A stretch of DNA of 64,000 nucleotides from Pseudomonas poae (lineage in GTDB: Bacteria > Pseudomonadota > Gammaproteobacteria > Pseudomonadales > Pseudomonadaceae), in NCBI RefSeq assembly GCF_001439785.1, contig NZ_JYLI01000019.1, forward strand, positions 1-64,000. The letters are read 5' to 3'. The notes beneath the pieces are model-generated. The model worked only from the letters and a program-made list of their open reading frames with translations, searched no databases and was not told where the DNA came from. Shown in pieces: positions 17,599 through 27,630 of the stretch. Each line of letters opens with the position of its first letter. Position 1 is the stretch's first letter. The position numbers and the translations under genes were made by a program.

Positions 17599-18195
17599 TG
17601 AGCACTTCCTTTAGCTCGCGGCAGGAGCCATAACTCTCTGTGGTCATGGCGCAGAAGCTTAAAAATAGCATCCGTTTGCGGTGGCCAGGTGAGATTTTTC
17701 GCGCCGTTGGGCGGTTCTTCACCTTCGCATTGACCTGGGTCATGCAACGCACGCCGGGTCAGGTCTCCAGGCAGGTCCAGCACGTAAAACCGACTCAGGT
17801 AACGGGTTAAGTTATTTGTCCCGGTAATAGGGGGCAATCGTCACGATAAATAATAAGTAGTGGCTCTTTAATGTTGCCAATGACACCGTGACAATAATTG
17901 GATCCATTATTTTCCTGTGCACTGTAAGTTGATGCCCGTGCCAGCTATTTAATATTTAAATAACAGCGCGGTGTATTTTGTAGGACAAAAAACCACGTCC
18001 CCCCATAAACATTGCCCGTTATTTGGGCAGGATGAATCTTCTGCACATTCTGATTGCAGAAATAGATGTAGACGAAAGATTTCAAGTTGTGTCAGTTTTC
18101 TTACGCCTTCAAAAGAGGCGAGTGATAGGACGATCTCGCCCGCGAGGTTCCTATCGACCCAAGACTGATGCACTTGCAAACAAGGAAGTACGTTT
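17599..18195. promoter_or_regulatory. aprA upstream region and leader
   Basis: About 600 bp without a credible gene. The part from 17840 is distinctly A+T-rich (for example TATTTAATATTTAAATA near 17945) and probably contains the protease-operon promoter, but boxes cannot be assigned with confidence. Three GGA motifs lie in the putative leader: CAGGATG near 18029, a loop GGA at 18128-18130, and ACAAGGAAGT at the ribosome-binding site. Confidence 0.5.
18117..18140 (+). promoter_or_regulatory. candidate RsmA/RsmE-binding hairpin in the aprA leader
   Basis: GGCGA and GAT on the left pair with ATC and TCGCC on the right, with a two-base GT bulge, exposing the hexaloop AGGACG. GGA in a six-base loop is the preferred Rsm-binding form. 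A second GGA overlaps the Shine-Dalgarno sequence at 18181-18187, and translational control of aprA by Gac/Rsm is well known in related strains. Binding here is inferred. Confidence 0.55.
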
Positions 18196-19629
18196 ATGTC
18201 AAAAGTAAAAGACAAAGCTATTGTCTCTGCCGCTCAGGCCAGCACCGCCTACTCGCAAATCGATAGCTTCAGCCATTTGTATGACCGTGGCGGCAACCTC
18301 ACGGTCAACGGCAAACCGTCCTACACCGTGGACCAGGCAGCGACCCAGCTGCTGCGGGACGGCGCGGCATACCGCGACGCCGATGGCAACGGCAAGATCG
18401 ATCTCACCTACACCTTCCTGACCTCGGCCACCACGAGCACCCTGAATAAACACGGGATCTCGGGTTTCAGCCAGTTCAGCGCCCAGCAGAAAGCACAGGC
18501 AGCGCTCGCCATGCAATCCTGGGCGGACGTGGCCAAGGTCACCTTCACCGAGAAGGCCAGCGGCGGTGACGGCCACATGACCTTCGGTAACTACAGTGGC
18601 GGCCAGGATGGCGCAGCGGCCTTCGCCTACCTGCCCGGCACCGGCGCAGGCTACGACGGCACCTCGTGGTACTTGACCAACAGCAGCTACACGCAGAACA
18701 AGACGCCGGACCTGAACAATTACGGACGGCAGACCCTGACCCATGAGATCGGCCACACCCTGGGCCTGGCGCATCCTGGCGACTACAACGCCGGAAACGG
18801 CAACCCGTCCTACAAAGACGCGACCTACGGACAGGACACGCGTGGCTACAGCCTGATGAGCTACTGGAGCGAGAGCAACACCAATCAGAACTTCAGCAAA
18901 GGCGGGGTTGAAGCCTATGCCTCCGGCCCGCTGATCGACGATATCGCGGCGATCCAGAAGCTCTACGGTGCCAACTTCGCCACCCGCGCGACCGACACCA
19001 CCTACGGCTTCAACTCCAACACCGGGCGTGATTTCCTCAGCGCAACCTCCAACGCCGACAAACTGGTGTTCTCGGTTTGGGACGGTGGCGGCAACGATAC
19101 CCTGGACTTCTCCGGGTTCACCCAGAACCAGAAGATCAACCTCAATGAGACCTCGTTCTCTGACGTTGGCGGCCTGGTGGGCAACGTGTCCATTGCCAAG
19201 GGCGTGACCCTCGAGAACGCGTTCGGTGGGGCGGGTAACGACCTGATCATCGGCAACAATGCCGCCAACCTCATCAAGGGCGGGGCCGGCAACGACCTCA
19301 TCTACGGCGGTGGCGGTGCCGATCAGTTGTGGGGCGGCGCGGGCAATGACACCTTCGTGTTCGGCGCCAGTTCCGATTCCCGGCCAGGGGCTGCGGACAA
19401 GATCTTCGACTTCACCAGCGGTGTGGACAAGATCGACCTGTCCGGCATTACCAAAGGCGCGGGCCTGAGCTTCGTCAATGCGTTCTCCGGGCATGCTGGC
19501 GATGCGGTGCTGACCTACGCCTCAGGCACCAACCTGGGCACGTTGGCCGTCGACTTCGCCGGCAAGGGTGTGGCGGATTTCCTCGTCACCACCGTTGGCC
19601 AGGCCGCTGTCAGCGACATCGTGGCGTGA
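18196..19629 (+). CDS. aprA: serralysin-type alkaline metalloprotease AprA (AprX)
   Basis: 477 residues, the usual length for the heat-stable extracellular protease of P. fluorescens. The zinc motif HEIGHTLGLAH begins at residue 183 and the Met-turn is SLMSYW. RTX nonapeptides (GGAGNDLI, GGGGADQLWGGAGNDTF) lie around residues 350-395, and the C-terminus ends SDIVA, matching the type I secretion signal. There is no Sec signal peptide, as expected. RBS AAGGAAG precedes the ATG. It heads the operon with its inhibitor and exporter. Secreted protein degradation, milk spoilage and biocontrol are known roles. Confidence 0.96.
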   Translation: MSKVKDKAIVSAAQASTAYSQIDSFSHLYDRGGNLTVNGKPSYTVDQAATQLLRDGAAYRDADGNGKIDLTYTFLTSATTSTLNKHGISGFSQFSAQQKAQAALAMQSWADVAKVTFTEKASGGDGHMTFGNYSGGQDGAAAFAYLPGTGAGYDGTSWYLTNSSYTQNKTPDLNNYGRQTLTHEIGHTLGLAHPGDYNAGNGNPSYKDATYGQDTRGYSLMSYWSESNTNQNFSKGGVEAYASGPLIDDIAAIQKLYGANFATRATDTTYGFNSNTGRDFLSATSNADKLVFSVWDGGGNDTLDFSGFTQNQKINLNETSFSDVGGLVGNVSIAKGVTLENAFGGAGNDLIIGNNAANLIKGGAGNDLIYGGGGADQLWGGAGNDTFVFGASSDSRPGAADKIFDFTSGVDKIDLSGITKGAGLSFVNAFSGHAGDAVLTYASGTNLGTLAVDFAGKGVADFLVTTVGQAAVSDIVA

Positions 19630-19678
19630 TGCACGGGCGCGGCGCTTCGGCGCCGCGCTTGCGGGCGGGAGCGTGAAG

Positions 19679-20047
19679 ATGCAGTGGTTTTCCAAATTGA
19701 TCACCGGTGTTGTACAGGTGATGTTCGTGTCGGCAGGAGCCCACGCAATGGCGAGCAGTCTGGTTTTACCCACCCCCGCGCAGTTGGCGGGGCACTGGGA
19801 ATTGAAGCAGCAGGATCAGGTATGCAGCCTGGAATTACTGGAGCAGGCCAACGCACTGGGTGGCGATGTGGCGTGTGTGGCTCGTTGGCTGGGCGACAAG
19901 CCCTTGAGCTGGACACCCACCCCGGACGGAATCTGGCTTATGAATGCCGAAGGTAGAGGTATTACCCACTTGAATCGTCAGCGCGAAGGTGAGTACGAGG
20001 GCCGCACTCGATCCGGCGGCGTTGTGGTATTGCAGCGCAAACCTTAG
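19679..20047 (+). CDS. aprI: periplasmic alkaline-protease inhibitor AprI (Inh)
   Basis: 122 residues with a Sec signal peptide (WFSKLITGVVQVMFVSAGAH, then AMA). The mature domain is of the Inh/AprI type: LPTPAQLAGHWEL, two cysteines (VCSLELL, VACVARW) forming the family disulfide, then WTPTPDGIWLMNAEGR. It binds the active site of serralysins and protects the periplasm. I chose the ATG at 19679, with GGAG seven bases upstream. It lies 49 bp after aprA. Confidence 0.92.
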   Translation: MQWFSKLITGVVQVMFVSAGAHAMASSLVLPTPAQLAGHWELKQQDQVCSLELLEQANALGGDVACVARWLGDKPLSWTPTPDGIWLMNAEGRGITHLNRQREGEYEGRTRSGGVVVLQRKP

Positions 20048-20148
20048 TTACCGTTATAAGTCTATAACTTGATTGATTAGTTGACCGGCCCTGATGAAGG
20101 GTTGCGCCAACTAGTGCGCGTAGTTTGCTTCAAGGAAGATAAGAAGAT

Positions 20149-21900
20149 ATGGCCAAGCCCCATACCGTTGCACCCTTGTTCAAGGCGCTGGGTGAATACA
20201 AGAGCATCTTGATCAGTATCGGTTGTTTCACCGCCTTGATTAACCTGTTGATGCTGGTGCCGTCGATTTACATGCTGCAAGTCTATGACCGCGTGCTGTC
20301 CTCCCAGAATGAAACCACGCTGGTGATGTTGACGCTGATGGTGGTCGGCTTCTTCGCGTTTATTGGTCTGCTCGAAGTCATTCGCAGTTTTATCGTGATC
20401 CGCATCGGCAGTCATCTGGAGCGGCGTTTCAACTTGCGCGTCTACAAGGCCGCCTTTGAACGCAACCTGCACAGCGGGCAGGGCCATGCCGGGCAATCCC
20501 TGGGTGATCTGACCCATATCCGCCAGTTCATCACCGGGCCTGCGTTGTTCGCGTTTTTCGATGCGCCATGGTTTCCCATCTACCTGTTCGTGATTTTCCT
20601 GTTCAACGTGTGGCTGGGGGTGCTGGCTACGGCCGGTGCGGTGTTGCTGATTGGCCTGGCCTGCCTCAACGAATACCTGACCAAAAAGCCGCTGGGCGAG
20701 GCCAGTGGCTTCTCCCAGCAGTCGACCCAACTGGCCACCAGCCATTTGCACAATGCCGAAACCATTCAGGCCATGGGCATGCTCGGTGCGTTGCGCACCC
20801 GTTGGTTTGCCGTGCATTCGCAATTTCTCGGCCTGCAAAACCAGGCCAGCGACACCGGTTCGGTGATCACCTCCCTGAGCAAATCCCTGCGCCTGTGCCT
20901 GCAATCGCTGGTGCTGGGGCTGGGCGCGTTGTTGGTGATCAAGGGCGATATGACCGCCGGCATGATGATCGCCGGTTCCATCCTGATGGGCCGCGTACTC
21001 AGCCCCATCGACCAGTTGATCGCGGTGTGGAAGCAGTGGAGTTCGGCCAAGTTGGCCTATCAGCGTCTTGATGAGCTGTTGCGCGCCTTCCCGCCGGAGG
21101 GCGAGCAGATGGCCTTGCCGGCGCCCAACGGTCAGGTGAGCTTCGAAGACGTCAGCGCCGGCCCGCCGGGGCTGCGTCTGGCAACGCTGCACCACGTCAG
21201 TTTCGCCCTTGGCGCCGGTGACGTGTTGGGCGTGCTGGGCGCCTCGGGTTCCGGCAAGTCCACCCTGGCGCGGGTGCTGGTGGGGGTGTGGCCGACCCTG
21301 GCCGGCACGGTGCGCCTGGACGGCGCGGATATTCACCGCTGGGACCGTGACGACCTTGGCCCGCACATCGGCTACCTGCCCCAGGACATCGAGCTGTTCA
21401 GCGGCAGCATTGCCGACAATATCGCGCGTTTTCGCGAGGCCGACCCGGCGTTGGTGGTGAAGGCGGCGCAACAGGCCGGCGTGCATGAGCTGATCCTGCG
21501 CCTGCCTCAGGGCTACGACACGGTGCTGGGGGATAACGGCGGCGGCCTGTCCGGCGGCCAGAAACAGCGGGTCGCCCTGGCCCGCGCGCTGTACGGCGGG
21601 CCGCGCCTGATCGTGCTGGATGAACCCAACTCCAACCTCGACACCGTCGGTGAAGCCGCGCTGGCCAGCGCCATCGTGCAAATGAAGGCCCAGGGCAGCA
21701 GCGTGATTCTGGTGACGCACCGTTCTTCTGTTTTGGCCCAGGCGGACAAGCTGCTGGTGCTCAACGAAGGACGCCTGCAGGCGTTCGGGCCTAGCCAGGA
21801 CGTGTTGCGCGCGTTGTCCGGCCAGCAGGACGCACCGAAGGAAAAACCGGGCGTCAGTTTCAGTCGCCAGTACCAAGCCGGAAGGAATCCAGGTGCATGA
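20149..21900 (+). CDS. aprD: type I secretion ABC transporter AprD
   Basis: 583 residues. A membrane domain with about six helices (residues 20-300) is followed by the ATPase: Walker A GASGSGKST (~residue 364), signature LSGGQKQRVALARAL, Walker B LIVLDEPNSNLD and the H-loop VTHRSS. It belongs to the PrtD/AprD family that exports RTX proteases and lipases. It overlaps aprE by four bases and works with AprE and AprF as a one-step channel for AprA and the lipase. Confidence 0.95.
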   Translation: MAKPHTVAPLFKALGEYKSILISIGCFTALINLLMLVPSIYMLQVYDRVLSSQNETTLVMLTLMVVGFFAFIGLLEVIRSFIVIRIGSHLERRFNLRVYKAAFERNLHSGQGHAGQSLGDLTHIRQFITGPALFAFFDAPWFPIYLFVIFLFNVWLGVLATAGAVLLIGLACLNEYLTKKPLGEASGFSQQSTQLATSHLHNAETIQAMGMLGALRTRWFAVHSQFLGLQNQASDTGSVITSLSKSLRLCLQSLVLGLGALLVIKGDMTAGMMIAGSILMGRVLSPIDQLIAVWKQWSSAKLAYQRLDELLRAFPPEGEQMALPAPNGQVSFEDVSAGPPGLRLATLHHVSFALGAGDVLGVLGASGSGKSTLARVLVGVWPTLAGTVRLDGADIHRWDRDDLGPHIGYLPQDIELFSGSIADNIARFREADPALVVKAAQQAGVHELILRLPQGYDTVLGDNGGGLSGGQKQRVALARALYGGPRLIVLDEPNSNLDTVGEAALASAIVQMKAQGSSVILVTHRSSVLAQADKLLVLNEGRLQAFGPSQDVLRALSGQQDAPKEKPGVSFSRQYQAGRNPGA

Positions 21901-23198
21901 GCAGTATTACGTTCGAACAACGCGACGCCCGCTTTTTCACCCGCATGGGGTGGCTGCTGACGGTAGTCGGCGCGGGAGGGTTCTTCCTCTGGGCGAGCCT
22001 GGCACCCCTCGATCAGGGCATCCCGGTGCAGGGCACGGTGGTGGTGTCCGGCAAGCGCAAGGCGGTGCAAAGCGTCAGCCCCGGCGTGGTCAGCCGGATT
22101 CTGGTGCGCGAAGGCGAGACGGTCAAACGGGGCCAGCCGCTGTTTCGGCTCGACCAGACCCGCAACCAGGCCGACGTACAGTCACTGCAGGCCCAGTACC
22201 GCATGGCCTGGGCCAGCGTGGCGCGCTGGCAGAGCGAGCGCGACAACCGAGCGGCGATCACCTTTCCCGCTGAGCTGAGCGCCAACCCCGACCCGGCGCT
22301 GGCCCTGGTACTGGAAGGCCAGCGTCAACTGTTCAGCAGCCGCCGCGAAGCCTTCGCCCGTGAACAGGCTGGCATCCGCGCCAACATCGAGGGCGCCAGC
22401 GCGCAGTTGAACGGTATGCGCCGCGCTCGCACCGACCTGACCGCCCAGGCCCAATCGCTGCGCGACCAACTGGCCAACCTGCAACCGTTGGCCGACAACG
22501 GCTACATCCCGCGCAACCGGCTAATGGACTACCAGCGCCAGCTCTCCCAGGTGCAACAGGACCTGGCGCAGAACAGCGGCGAAAGCGGCCGGGTGGAGCA
22601 GGGCATCCTTGAATCCAGGCTCAAACTGCAGCAGCACAGCGAGGAGTACCAGAAGGAGGTGCGCAGCCAGCTGGCCGACGCGCAATTGCGCAGCCTCACC
22701 CTGGAACAGCAATTGACCTCCGCCGGTTTTGACCTGCAACACAGCGAGATCAACGCGCCGGCCGATGGCATCGCGGTCAACCTCGGCGTGCACACCGAAG
22801 GCGCCGTGGTGCGGGCCGGCGAAACCCTGCTGGAAATCGTGCCCCAGGGCACGCGTCTGGAAGTGGAAGGGCACTTGCCGGTGCACCTGGTGGACAAGGT
22901 CGGCACCCACCTGCCGGTGGATATTCTGTTCACCGCCTTCAACCAGAGCCGCACCCCGCGCGTGCCGGGGGAGGTGAGCCTGATTTCCGCCGACCAGATG
23001 CTCGATGAAAAGACCGGCGCGCCGTATTACGTGCTGCGCACCACCGTCAGCGAGGCTGCGCTGGAAACACTCCACGGCCTGGTGATCAAGCCCGGCATGC
23101 CCGCCGAGATGTTCGTGCGCACCGGCGAGCGTTCGTTGCTCAATTATCTGTTCAAGCCGCTGCTGGACCGCGCCGGCTCCGCGTTGACCGAGGAATGA
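21897..23198 (+). CDS. aprE: type I secretion membrane-fusion protein AprE
   Basis: 433 residues of the HlyD/PrtE family. There is one N-terminal membrane anchor (residues ~18-38), then a biotinyl-lipoyl-like half (VSPGVVSRILVREGETVKRG), a long coiled coil (residues ~90-290), the second lipoyl half (INAPADGIAVNLGVHTEGA) and a beta-barrel domain. It spans the periplasm between AprD and AprF. The start overlaps the aprD stop, with GGAAGGAA upstream. Confidence 0.94.
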   Translation: MSSITFEQRDARFFTRMGWLLTVVGAGGFFLWASLAPLDQGIPVQGTVVVSGKRKAVQSVSPGVVSRILVREGETVKRGQPLFRLDQTRNQADVQSLQAQYRMAWASVARWQSERDNRAAITFPAELSANPDPALALVLEGQRQLFSSRREAFAREQAGIRANIEGASAQLNGMRRARTDLTAQAQSLRDQLANLQPLADNGYIPRNRLMDYQRQLSQVQQDLAQNSGESGRVEQGILESRLKLQQHSEEYQKEVRSQLADAQLRSLTLEQQLTSAGFDLQHSEINAPADGIAVNLGVHTEGAVVRAGETLLEIVPQGTRLEVEGHLPVHLVDKVGTHLPVDILFTAFNQSRTPRVPGEVSLISADQMLDEKTGAPYYVLRTTVSEAALETLHGLVIKPGMPAEMFVRTGERSLLNYLFKPLLDRAGSALTEE

Positions 23199-23200
23199 GC

Positions 23201-24544
23201 ATGAAGCCCGTATGCCTCGCTTTGCTGTTGAGCTGCGCCAGTGCCCAGGCCGCGATGGGCCCGTTCGATGTGTACGAGCAGGCCCTGCGCAACGATCCGG
23301 TGTTCCTCGGCGCGATCAAGGAGCGCGACGCCGGCCTGGAAAACCGCACTATTGGCCGCGCCGGCCTGCTGCCGCGGCTGTCCTACACCTACAACAAGGG
23401 CCGCAACAACTCCGAAGCGCACCTGCCTGACGGGCGCGGCGGCAGTTATCGCGACGACCGCAACTACAACAGTTACGGCTCCACCTTCAGCCTGCAACAG
23501 CCGCTGTTCGACTATGAAGCCTATGCCAACTACCGCAAGGGCGTGGCCCAGGCGCTGTTTGCCGACGAAAGTTTTCGCGAAAAGAGCCAGGCGCTGTTGG
23601 TGCGCGTGCTGAGCTACTACACCCAGGCGCTGTTTGCCCAGGACCAGATCGACATTGCCCGCGCCAAGAAGAAAGCCTTCGAGCAGCAGTTCCAGCAGAA
23701 CCAGCACCTGTTCCAGCAGGGCGAAGGCACACGCACGGACATTCTCGAAGCCGAATCCCGTTACGAATTGGCCACCGCCGAAGAAATCCAGGCGCTGGAC
23801 GAACAGGACGCGTCCCTGCGCGAGCTGGGCGCGCTGATCGGCGTGCAGAGTGTCAACATCCACGACCTGGCGCCGTTGAATCAGGGTTTTGGCGCCTTCA
23901 CCCTCACGCCCGCCAACTACGACACCTGGCACGAACTGGCCCTGAGCAACAACCCCACGCTCGCGTCCCAGCGCCAGTCCCTGGAAGTGGCGCGCTACGA
24001 AGTGGAGCGCAACCGCGCCGGGCACTTGCCCAAGGTCACCGCGTATGCCAGCTCGCGTCAGCAGGAGTCCGACAGCGGCAACACCTACAACCAGCGCTAC
24101 GACACCAACACCATCGGCGTCGAAATCAGTGTGCCGTTGTATGCCGGCGGCGGCGTGTCGGCATCCACCCGTCAGGCCAGCCGTGCCATGGAACAGGCCG
24201 AGTACGAGCTGGAAGGCAAGACCCGCGAAACCCTGATCGAACTGCGGCGCCAGTTCAGTGCGTGCCTGTCGGGGGTGAGCAAGCTGCGCGCCTATCAAAA
24301 GGCCCTGGCGTCGGCTGAAGCGCTGGTGGTCTCGACCAAGCACAGCATCCTCGGCGGCGAGCGGGTCAACCTCGACGCGCTCAACGCCGAGCAACAGCTC
24401 TACAGCACCCGCCGCGACCTGGCCCAGGCGCGTTACGACTACCTGATGGCCTGGACCAAGTTGCATTACTACGCGGGCAATTTGCGTGACACCGACCTTG
24501 CGAAAGTGGATGAGGCCTTCGGCCCTGTGAACCAACGCCCATAA
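23201..24544 (+). CDS. aprF: type I secretion outer-membrane channel AprF
   Basis: 447 residues of the TolC/PrtF family. A signal peptide (MKPVCLALLLSCASAQAA) precedes two OEP repeats, recognisable by NRTIGRAGLLPRLSYTYN and NRAGHLPKVTAYASSRQQ, the usual internal duplication. Two ATGs lie at 23195 and 23201; AGGA at 23191 gives a six-base spacing only for the second. It overlaps or abuts aprE. It forms the outer-membrane exit for AprA and the lipase. Confidence 0.93.
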   Translation: MKPVCLALLLSCASAQAAMGPFDVYEQALRNDPVFLGAIKERDAGLENRTIGRAGLLPRLSYTYNKGRNNSEAHLPDGRGGSYRDDRNYNSYGSTFSLQQPLFDYEAYANYRKGVAQALFADESFREKSQALLVRVLSYYTQALFAQDQIDIARAKKKAFEQQFQQNQHLFQQGEGTRTDILEAESRYELATAEEIQALDEQDASLRELGALIGVQSVNIHDLAPLNQGFGAFTLTPANYDTWHELALSNNPTLASQRQSLEVARYEVERNRAGHLPKVTAYASSRQQESDSGNTYNQRYDTNTIGVEISVPLYAGGGVSASTRQASRAMEQAEYELEGKTRETLIELRRQFSACLSGVSKLRAYQKALASAEALVVSTKHSILGGERVNLDALNAEQQLYSTRRDLAQARYDYLMAWTKLHYYAGNLRDTDLAKVDEAFGPVNQRP

Positions 24545-24566
24545 CAACACACACAGGATGGCTCTG

Positions 24567-27539
24567 ATGATTACCGATTCGTCGCGTTTCAAACCCTTTA
24601 CCGCAGGCTCCCTGCTGCTGTTGTCCGTTGCGGCGCAGGCGCAATACACCGAGACCGGCCAGCCCGGCAACGCCGCCAGCTGGCGCTCCGCCGAGTTCCA
24701 GAGTGACTGGGGCCTGGGGCGCATGAAGGCCGATGAAGCCTACGCCGCCGGCATCAACGGCAGCGGGGTAAAGATCGGCGCGCTGGATTCGGGCTTCGAT
24801 GCCAGTCATCCAGAGGCTTCCACCGATCGCTTTCACCCGGTCACCGCCACCGGCACGTACCTGGACGGCAGCGCATTCAGCACCACCGGCGCGCTCAACC
24901 CCAACAACGATTCCCATGGCACCCACGTCACCGGCACCATGGGTGCCGCCCGTGACGGCGTCGGCATGCACGGCGTGGCTTACAACGCGCAGGTCTATGT
25001 GGGCAACACCAACGCCAACGACAGTTTCCTGTTCGGCCCCACGCCCGACCCCAGGTATTTCAAGACCGTGTACAGCGCCCTGGTGGACTCGGGCGTGCGC
25101 GCCATCAACAACAGCTGGGGCAGTCAGCCCAAGGACGTCAGCTACCAGACCCTCGGCGACCTGCACGCCGCCTATGCCCAACACTACAACCGTGGCACCT
25201 GGCTGGACGCGGCGGCCGATGTGGCCAGGGCTGGGGTGATCAATGTGTTCAGCGCCGGCAATAGCGGCTACGCAAACGCCAGCGTGCGTGCCGCGCTGCC
25301 GTACTTCCAGCCAGACCTGGAAGGACACTGGCTGGCCATATCAGGCCTGGATATCGCCAATAACCAGAAGTACAACAAATGCGGAGTCGCCAAGTACTGG
25401 TGTATTTCCACCCCCGGTGCGCTGATCAACAGCACCATTCCCGGTGGCGGTTACGGGATCAAATCCGGCACCTCGATGTCAGCGCCCCATGCCACCGGCG
25501 CGCTGGCGCTGGTGATGCAGCGCTACCCCTACATGAGCAACGAGCAGGCCCTGCAGGTGCTGCTGACCACCGCCACCCAGCTCGACGGTTCGCTCACCCA
25601 GGCGCCCAACACCACCGTAGGCTGGGGTGTGCCCGACCTGGGCCGGGCAATGCACGGACCGGGGCAGTTGCTTGGCGCGATGAATGTGAGCCTCGCCGCC
25701 GGGCAGGGCGATGTGTGGAGCAATGGCATCTCCGACCAGGCGCTGATCCAGCGCCAGGCCGAGGACCGCGCCGAACAGGCGGCCTGGCAGCAAACCTTGC
25801 GCGACAAGGGCTGGCAAAACGGCGTGGGCGCCAATGCCAGCCAGCAGGACCAGACCGATTACGCGGTAGGCACGGCACGCGATCAGGCCGCCGCGCGGCG
25901 CCTGTATGAAGGCAGCCTGATCAAGTCTGGCGCGGGCACGCTGGTGCTCAGCGGCGACAGCACCTATCGCGGCGCAACCGTCGTCAACGGCGGGCTGCTG
26001 GCGGTCAATGGCTCGCTCACCTCGGCGGTCACCGTCAACGACAGCGGCACCCTCGGCGGCTCCGGGCGTATCGCTGCGCTGTCCGTGAACAGCGGCGGGC
26101 GCGTGGCGCCGGGAAATTCCGTGGGCACCTTGCAGGTGGCGGGCGACGTCAACCTGGCGGCGGGCTCCACCTATGCAGTGGAACTGACCCCCAGCAGCAG
26201 CGACCGCATCGTCGCTGGCGGCCGCGCGATCCTTGGCGGTGGCAACGTGACCCTGGCCCTGGAAAACAGCCCGACCCTGCTCAGCGCGGCGCAGGCTCAA
26301 AGCCTGGTTGGCCGCCAATACGACATCCTGCAAGCAGCCGGCGGCATTCAGGGGCAGTTTGGCCAGGTGTTGCCCGATTATCTGTTCCTCGGTGGGCGTC
26401 TCGATTACGCCGCCACGGGCGTACAGCTGAACGTGGTGCGTAACGACGCAACCTTCGCCAGCGTCGCCGCCAACCGCAACCAGCGCGCCGTGGCCACGGC
26501 CGCCGAGCAGCTTGGCGCGGGCAACCCGGTGTATGAAAGCGTGCTGCGCTCCGACTCCCTGGCAGGCGCGCAACAAGGCTTGCAGCAGTTGTCCGGAGAA
26601 ATCTACCCGGCAGTGGGTGCCATGCTCATCAACGACAGCCGCCAGGTGCGCGACGCTGTGGGTGAGCGCCTGCGCCATGTGCCGGTCACCGGCGAGCGCA
26701 ACCTGTGGCTCAAGGCCCTGGGCGCCTGGGGCAAGAGCGACAACCGTAGCGAAACCGCCGGCTCCACCACCTCCCTCGGCGGTCTGCTGCTGGGCGTGGA
26801 CGGCGCGCTGGATGAGCAGACCCGCGTCGGCGTGGTCGCCGGCTACAGCGACAGTTCGCTGAACCTGGGCAACGGCAGCCATGGCTCCGCCGCTGTCGAC
26901 AGCTATCACCTCGGCGCCTATGCCGGGCGTGAAATCGGCGCCTGGCGCCTGAGCCTCGGCGGCGCGTACGGCTGGCACCGTGGCGACGTGAAGCGTGACC
27001 TGCAATATGGCGACGTCACCGGCAAGCAAAAGGCCAAGGTGGACGCGCGCAGTGCCCAGCTGTTTACCGAAGCCGCGTACCGCCTGCAACTGCAACCGCT
27101 GGCACTGGAACCGTTCGCCAACCTGGCCTACGTACATCTGGCCTACGTACATCTGGACAGCGATTCCTTCCACGAAAAAGGCGATGCGGCGGCGCTGGAG
27201 CGTGGCAGTGACCGACGTGACGTGGTGCTGAGCACCCTGGGGCTGCGTGCGCTGAAAACCCTCGCGCTCAACGACCACCAGCAGCTTGAGCTGTCTGGAT
27301 CGCTGGGCTGGCAACACAGCCTGACCGCCGTCGAATCCGAAGAACATCTGGCGTTCGTGGCCGGCGGCCCGTCGTTCGCCGTGCGCAGCGCGCCGTTGCT
27401 GCGCGATGCGGCGCTGGTGGGCGTGCAGGCCAGCCTGGCGCTGAACAACGCGACCCGGGTCAACCTCGACTACAACGGGCAGTTGGGCGGCAGGGCGAAA
27501 ACCCAGGGCGTAGGCCTGAGCCTGAACTGGCAGTTCTAA
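24567..27539 (+). CDS. pspA: autotransporter serine protease, subtilisin type (PspA-like)
   Basis: 990 residues: signal peptide, S8 protease domain, beta-strand passenger repeat (GAGTLVLSGDSTYRGATVVN) and a C-terminal autotransporter barrel ending LNWQF. The catalytic residues are D74 (GALDSGFD), H117 (DSHGTHVTG) and S303 (GTSMSAPH). The ATG at 24567 is favoured because AGGA at 24555 is eight bases away. A 15-bp tandem duplication near 27125-27155 adds a second LAYVH to a barrel strand, absent in the next gene. It uses its own type V route despite lying in a type I operon. Confidence 0.9.
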   Translation: MITDSSRFKPFTAGSLLLLSVAAQAQYTETGQPGNAASWRSAEFQSDWGLGRMKADEAYAAGINGSGVKIGALDSGFDASHPEASTDRFHPVTATGTYLDGSAFSTTGALNPNNDSHGTHVTGTMGAARDGVGMHGVAYNAQVYVGNTNANDSFLFGPTPDPRYFKTVYSALVDSGVRAINNSWGSQPKDVSYQTLGDLHAAYAQHYNRGTWLDAAADVARAGVINVFSAGNSGYANASVRAALPYFQPDLEGHWLAISGLDIANNQKYNKCGVAKYWCISTPGALINSTIPGGGYGIKSGTSMSAPHATGALALVMQRYPYMSNEQALQVLLTTATQLDGSLTQAPNTTVGWGVPDLGRAMHGPGQLLGAMNVSLAAGQGDVWSNGISDQALIQRQAEDRAEQAAWQQTLRDKGWQNGVGANASQQDQTDYAVGTARDQAAARRLYEGSLIKSGAGTLVLSGDSTYRGATVVNGGLLAVNGSLTSAVTVNDSGTLGGSGRIAALSVNSGGRVAPGNSVGTLQVAGDVNLAAGSTYAVELTPSSSDRIVAGGRAILGGGNVTLALENSPTLLSAAQAQSLVGRQYDILQAAGGIQGQFGQVLPDYLFLGGRLDYAATGVQLNVVRNDATFASVAANRNQRAVATAAEQLGAGNPVYESVLRSDSLAGAQQGLQQLSGEIYPAVGAMLINDSRQVRDAVGERLRHVPVTGERNLWLKALGAWGKSDNRSETAGSTTSLGGLLLGVDGALDEQTRVGVVAGYSDSSLNLGNGSHGSAAVDSYHLGAYAGREIGAWRLSLGGAYGWHRGDVKRDLQYGDVTGKQKAKVDARSAQLFTEAAYRLQLQPLALEPFANLAYVHLAYVHLDSDSFHEKGDAAALERGSDRRDVVLSTLGLRALKTLALNDHQQLELSGSLGWQHSLTAVESEEHLAFVAGGPSFAVRSAPLLRDAALVGVQASLALNNATRVNLDYNGQLGGRAKTQGVGLSLNWQF

Positions 27540-27630
27540 GGCACAGCATGAAGCCAGTTCCCACAGGGATCGGCGCTGTTATGGAAAAGCGATTTACACA
27601 TTGGCAATAAGAAAACTAAGGAAGGTCACC

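Noticed and set aside
17949..18215. 88-codon minus-strand frame in the aprA upstream region
   Set aside because: No ribosome site, no family, and it overlaps the aprA start and leader hairpin.
25479..27347. 622-codon minus-strand frame opposite the first autotransporter protease
   Set aside because: No start context and no protein-like motifs; the plus-strand gene is unequivocal. A similar shadow lies at 28036-29772.
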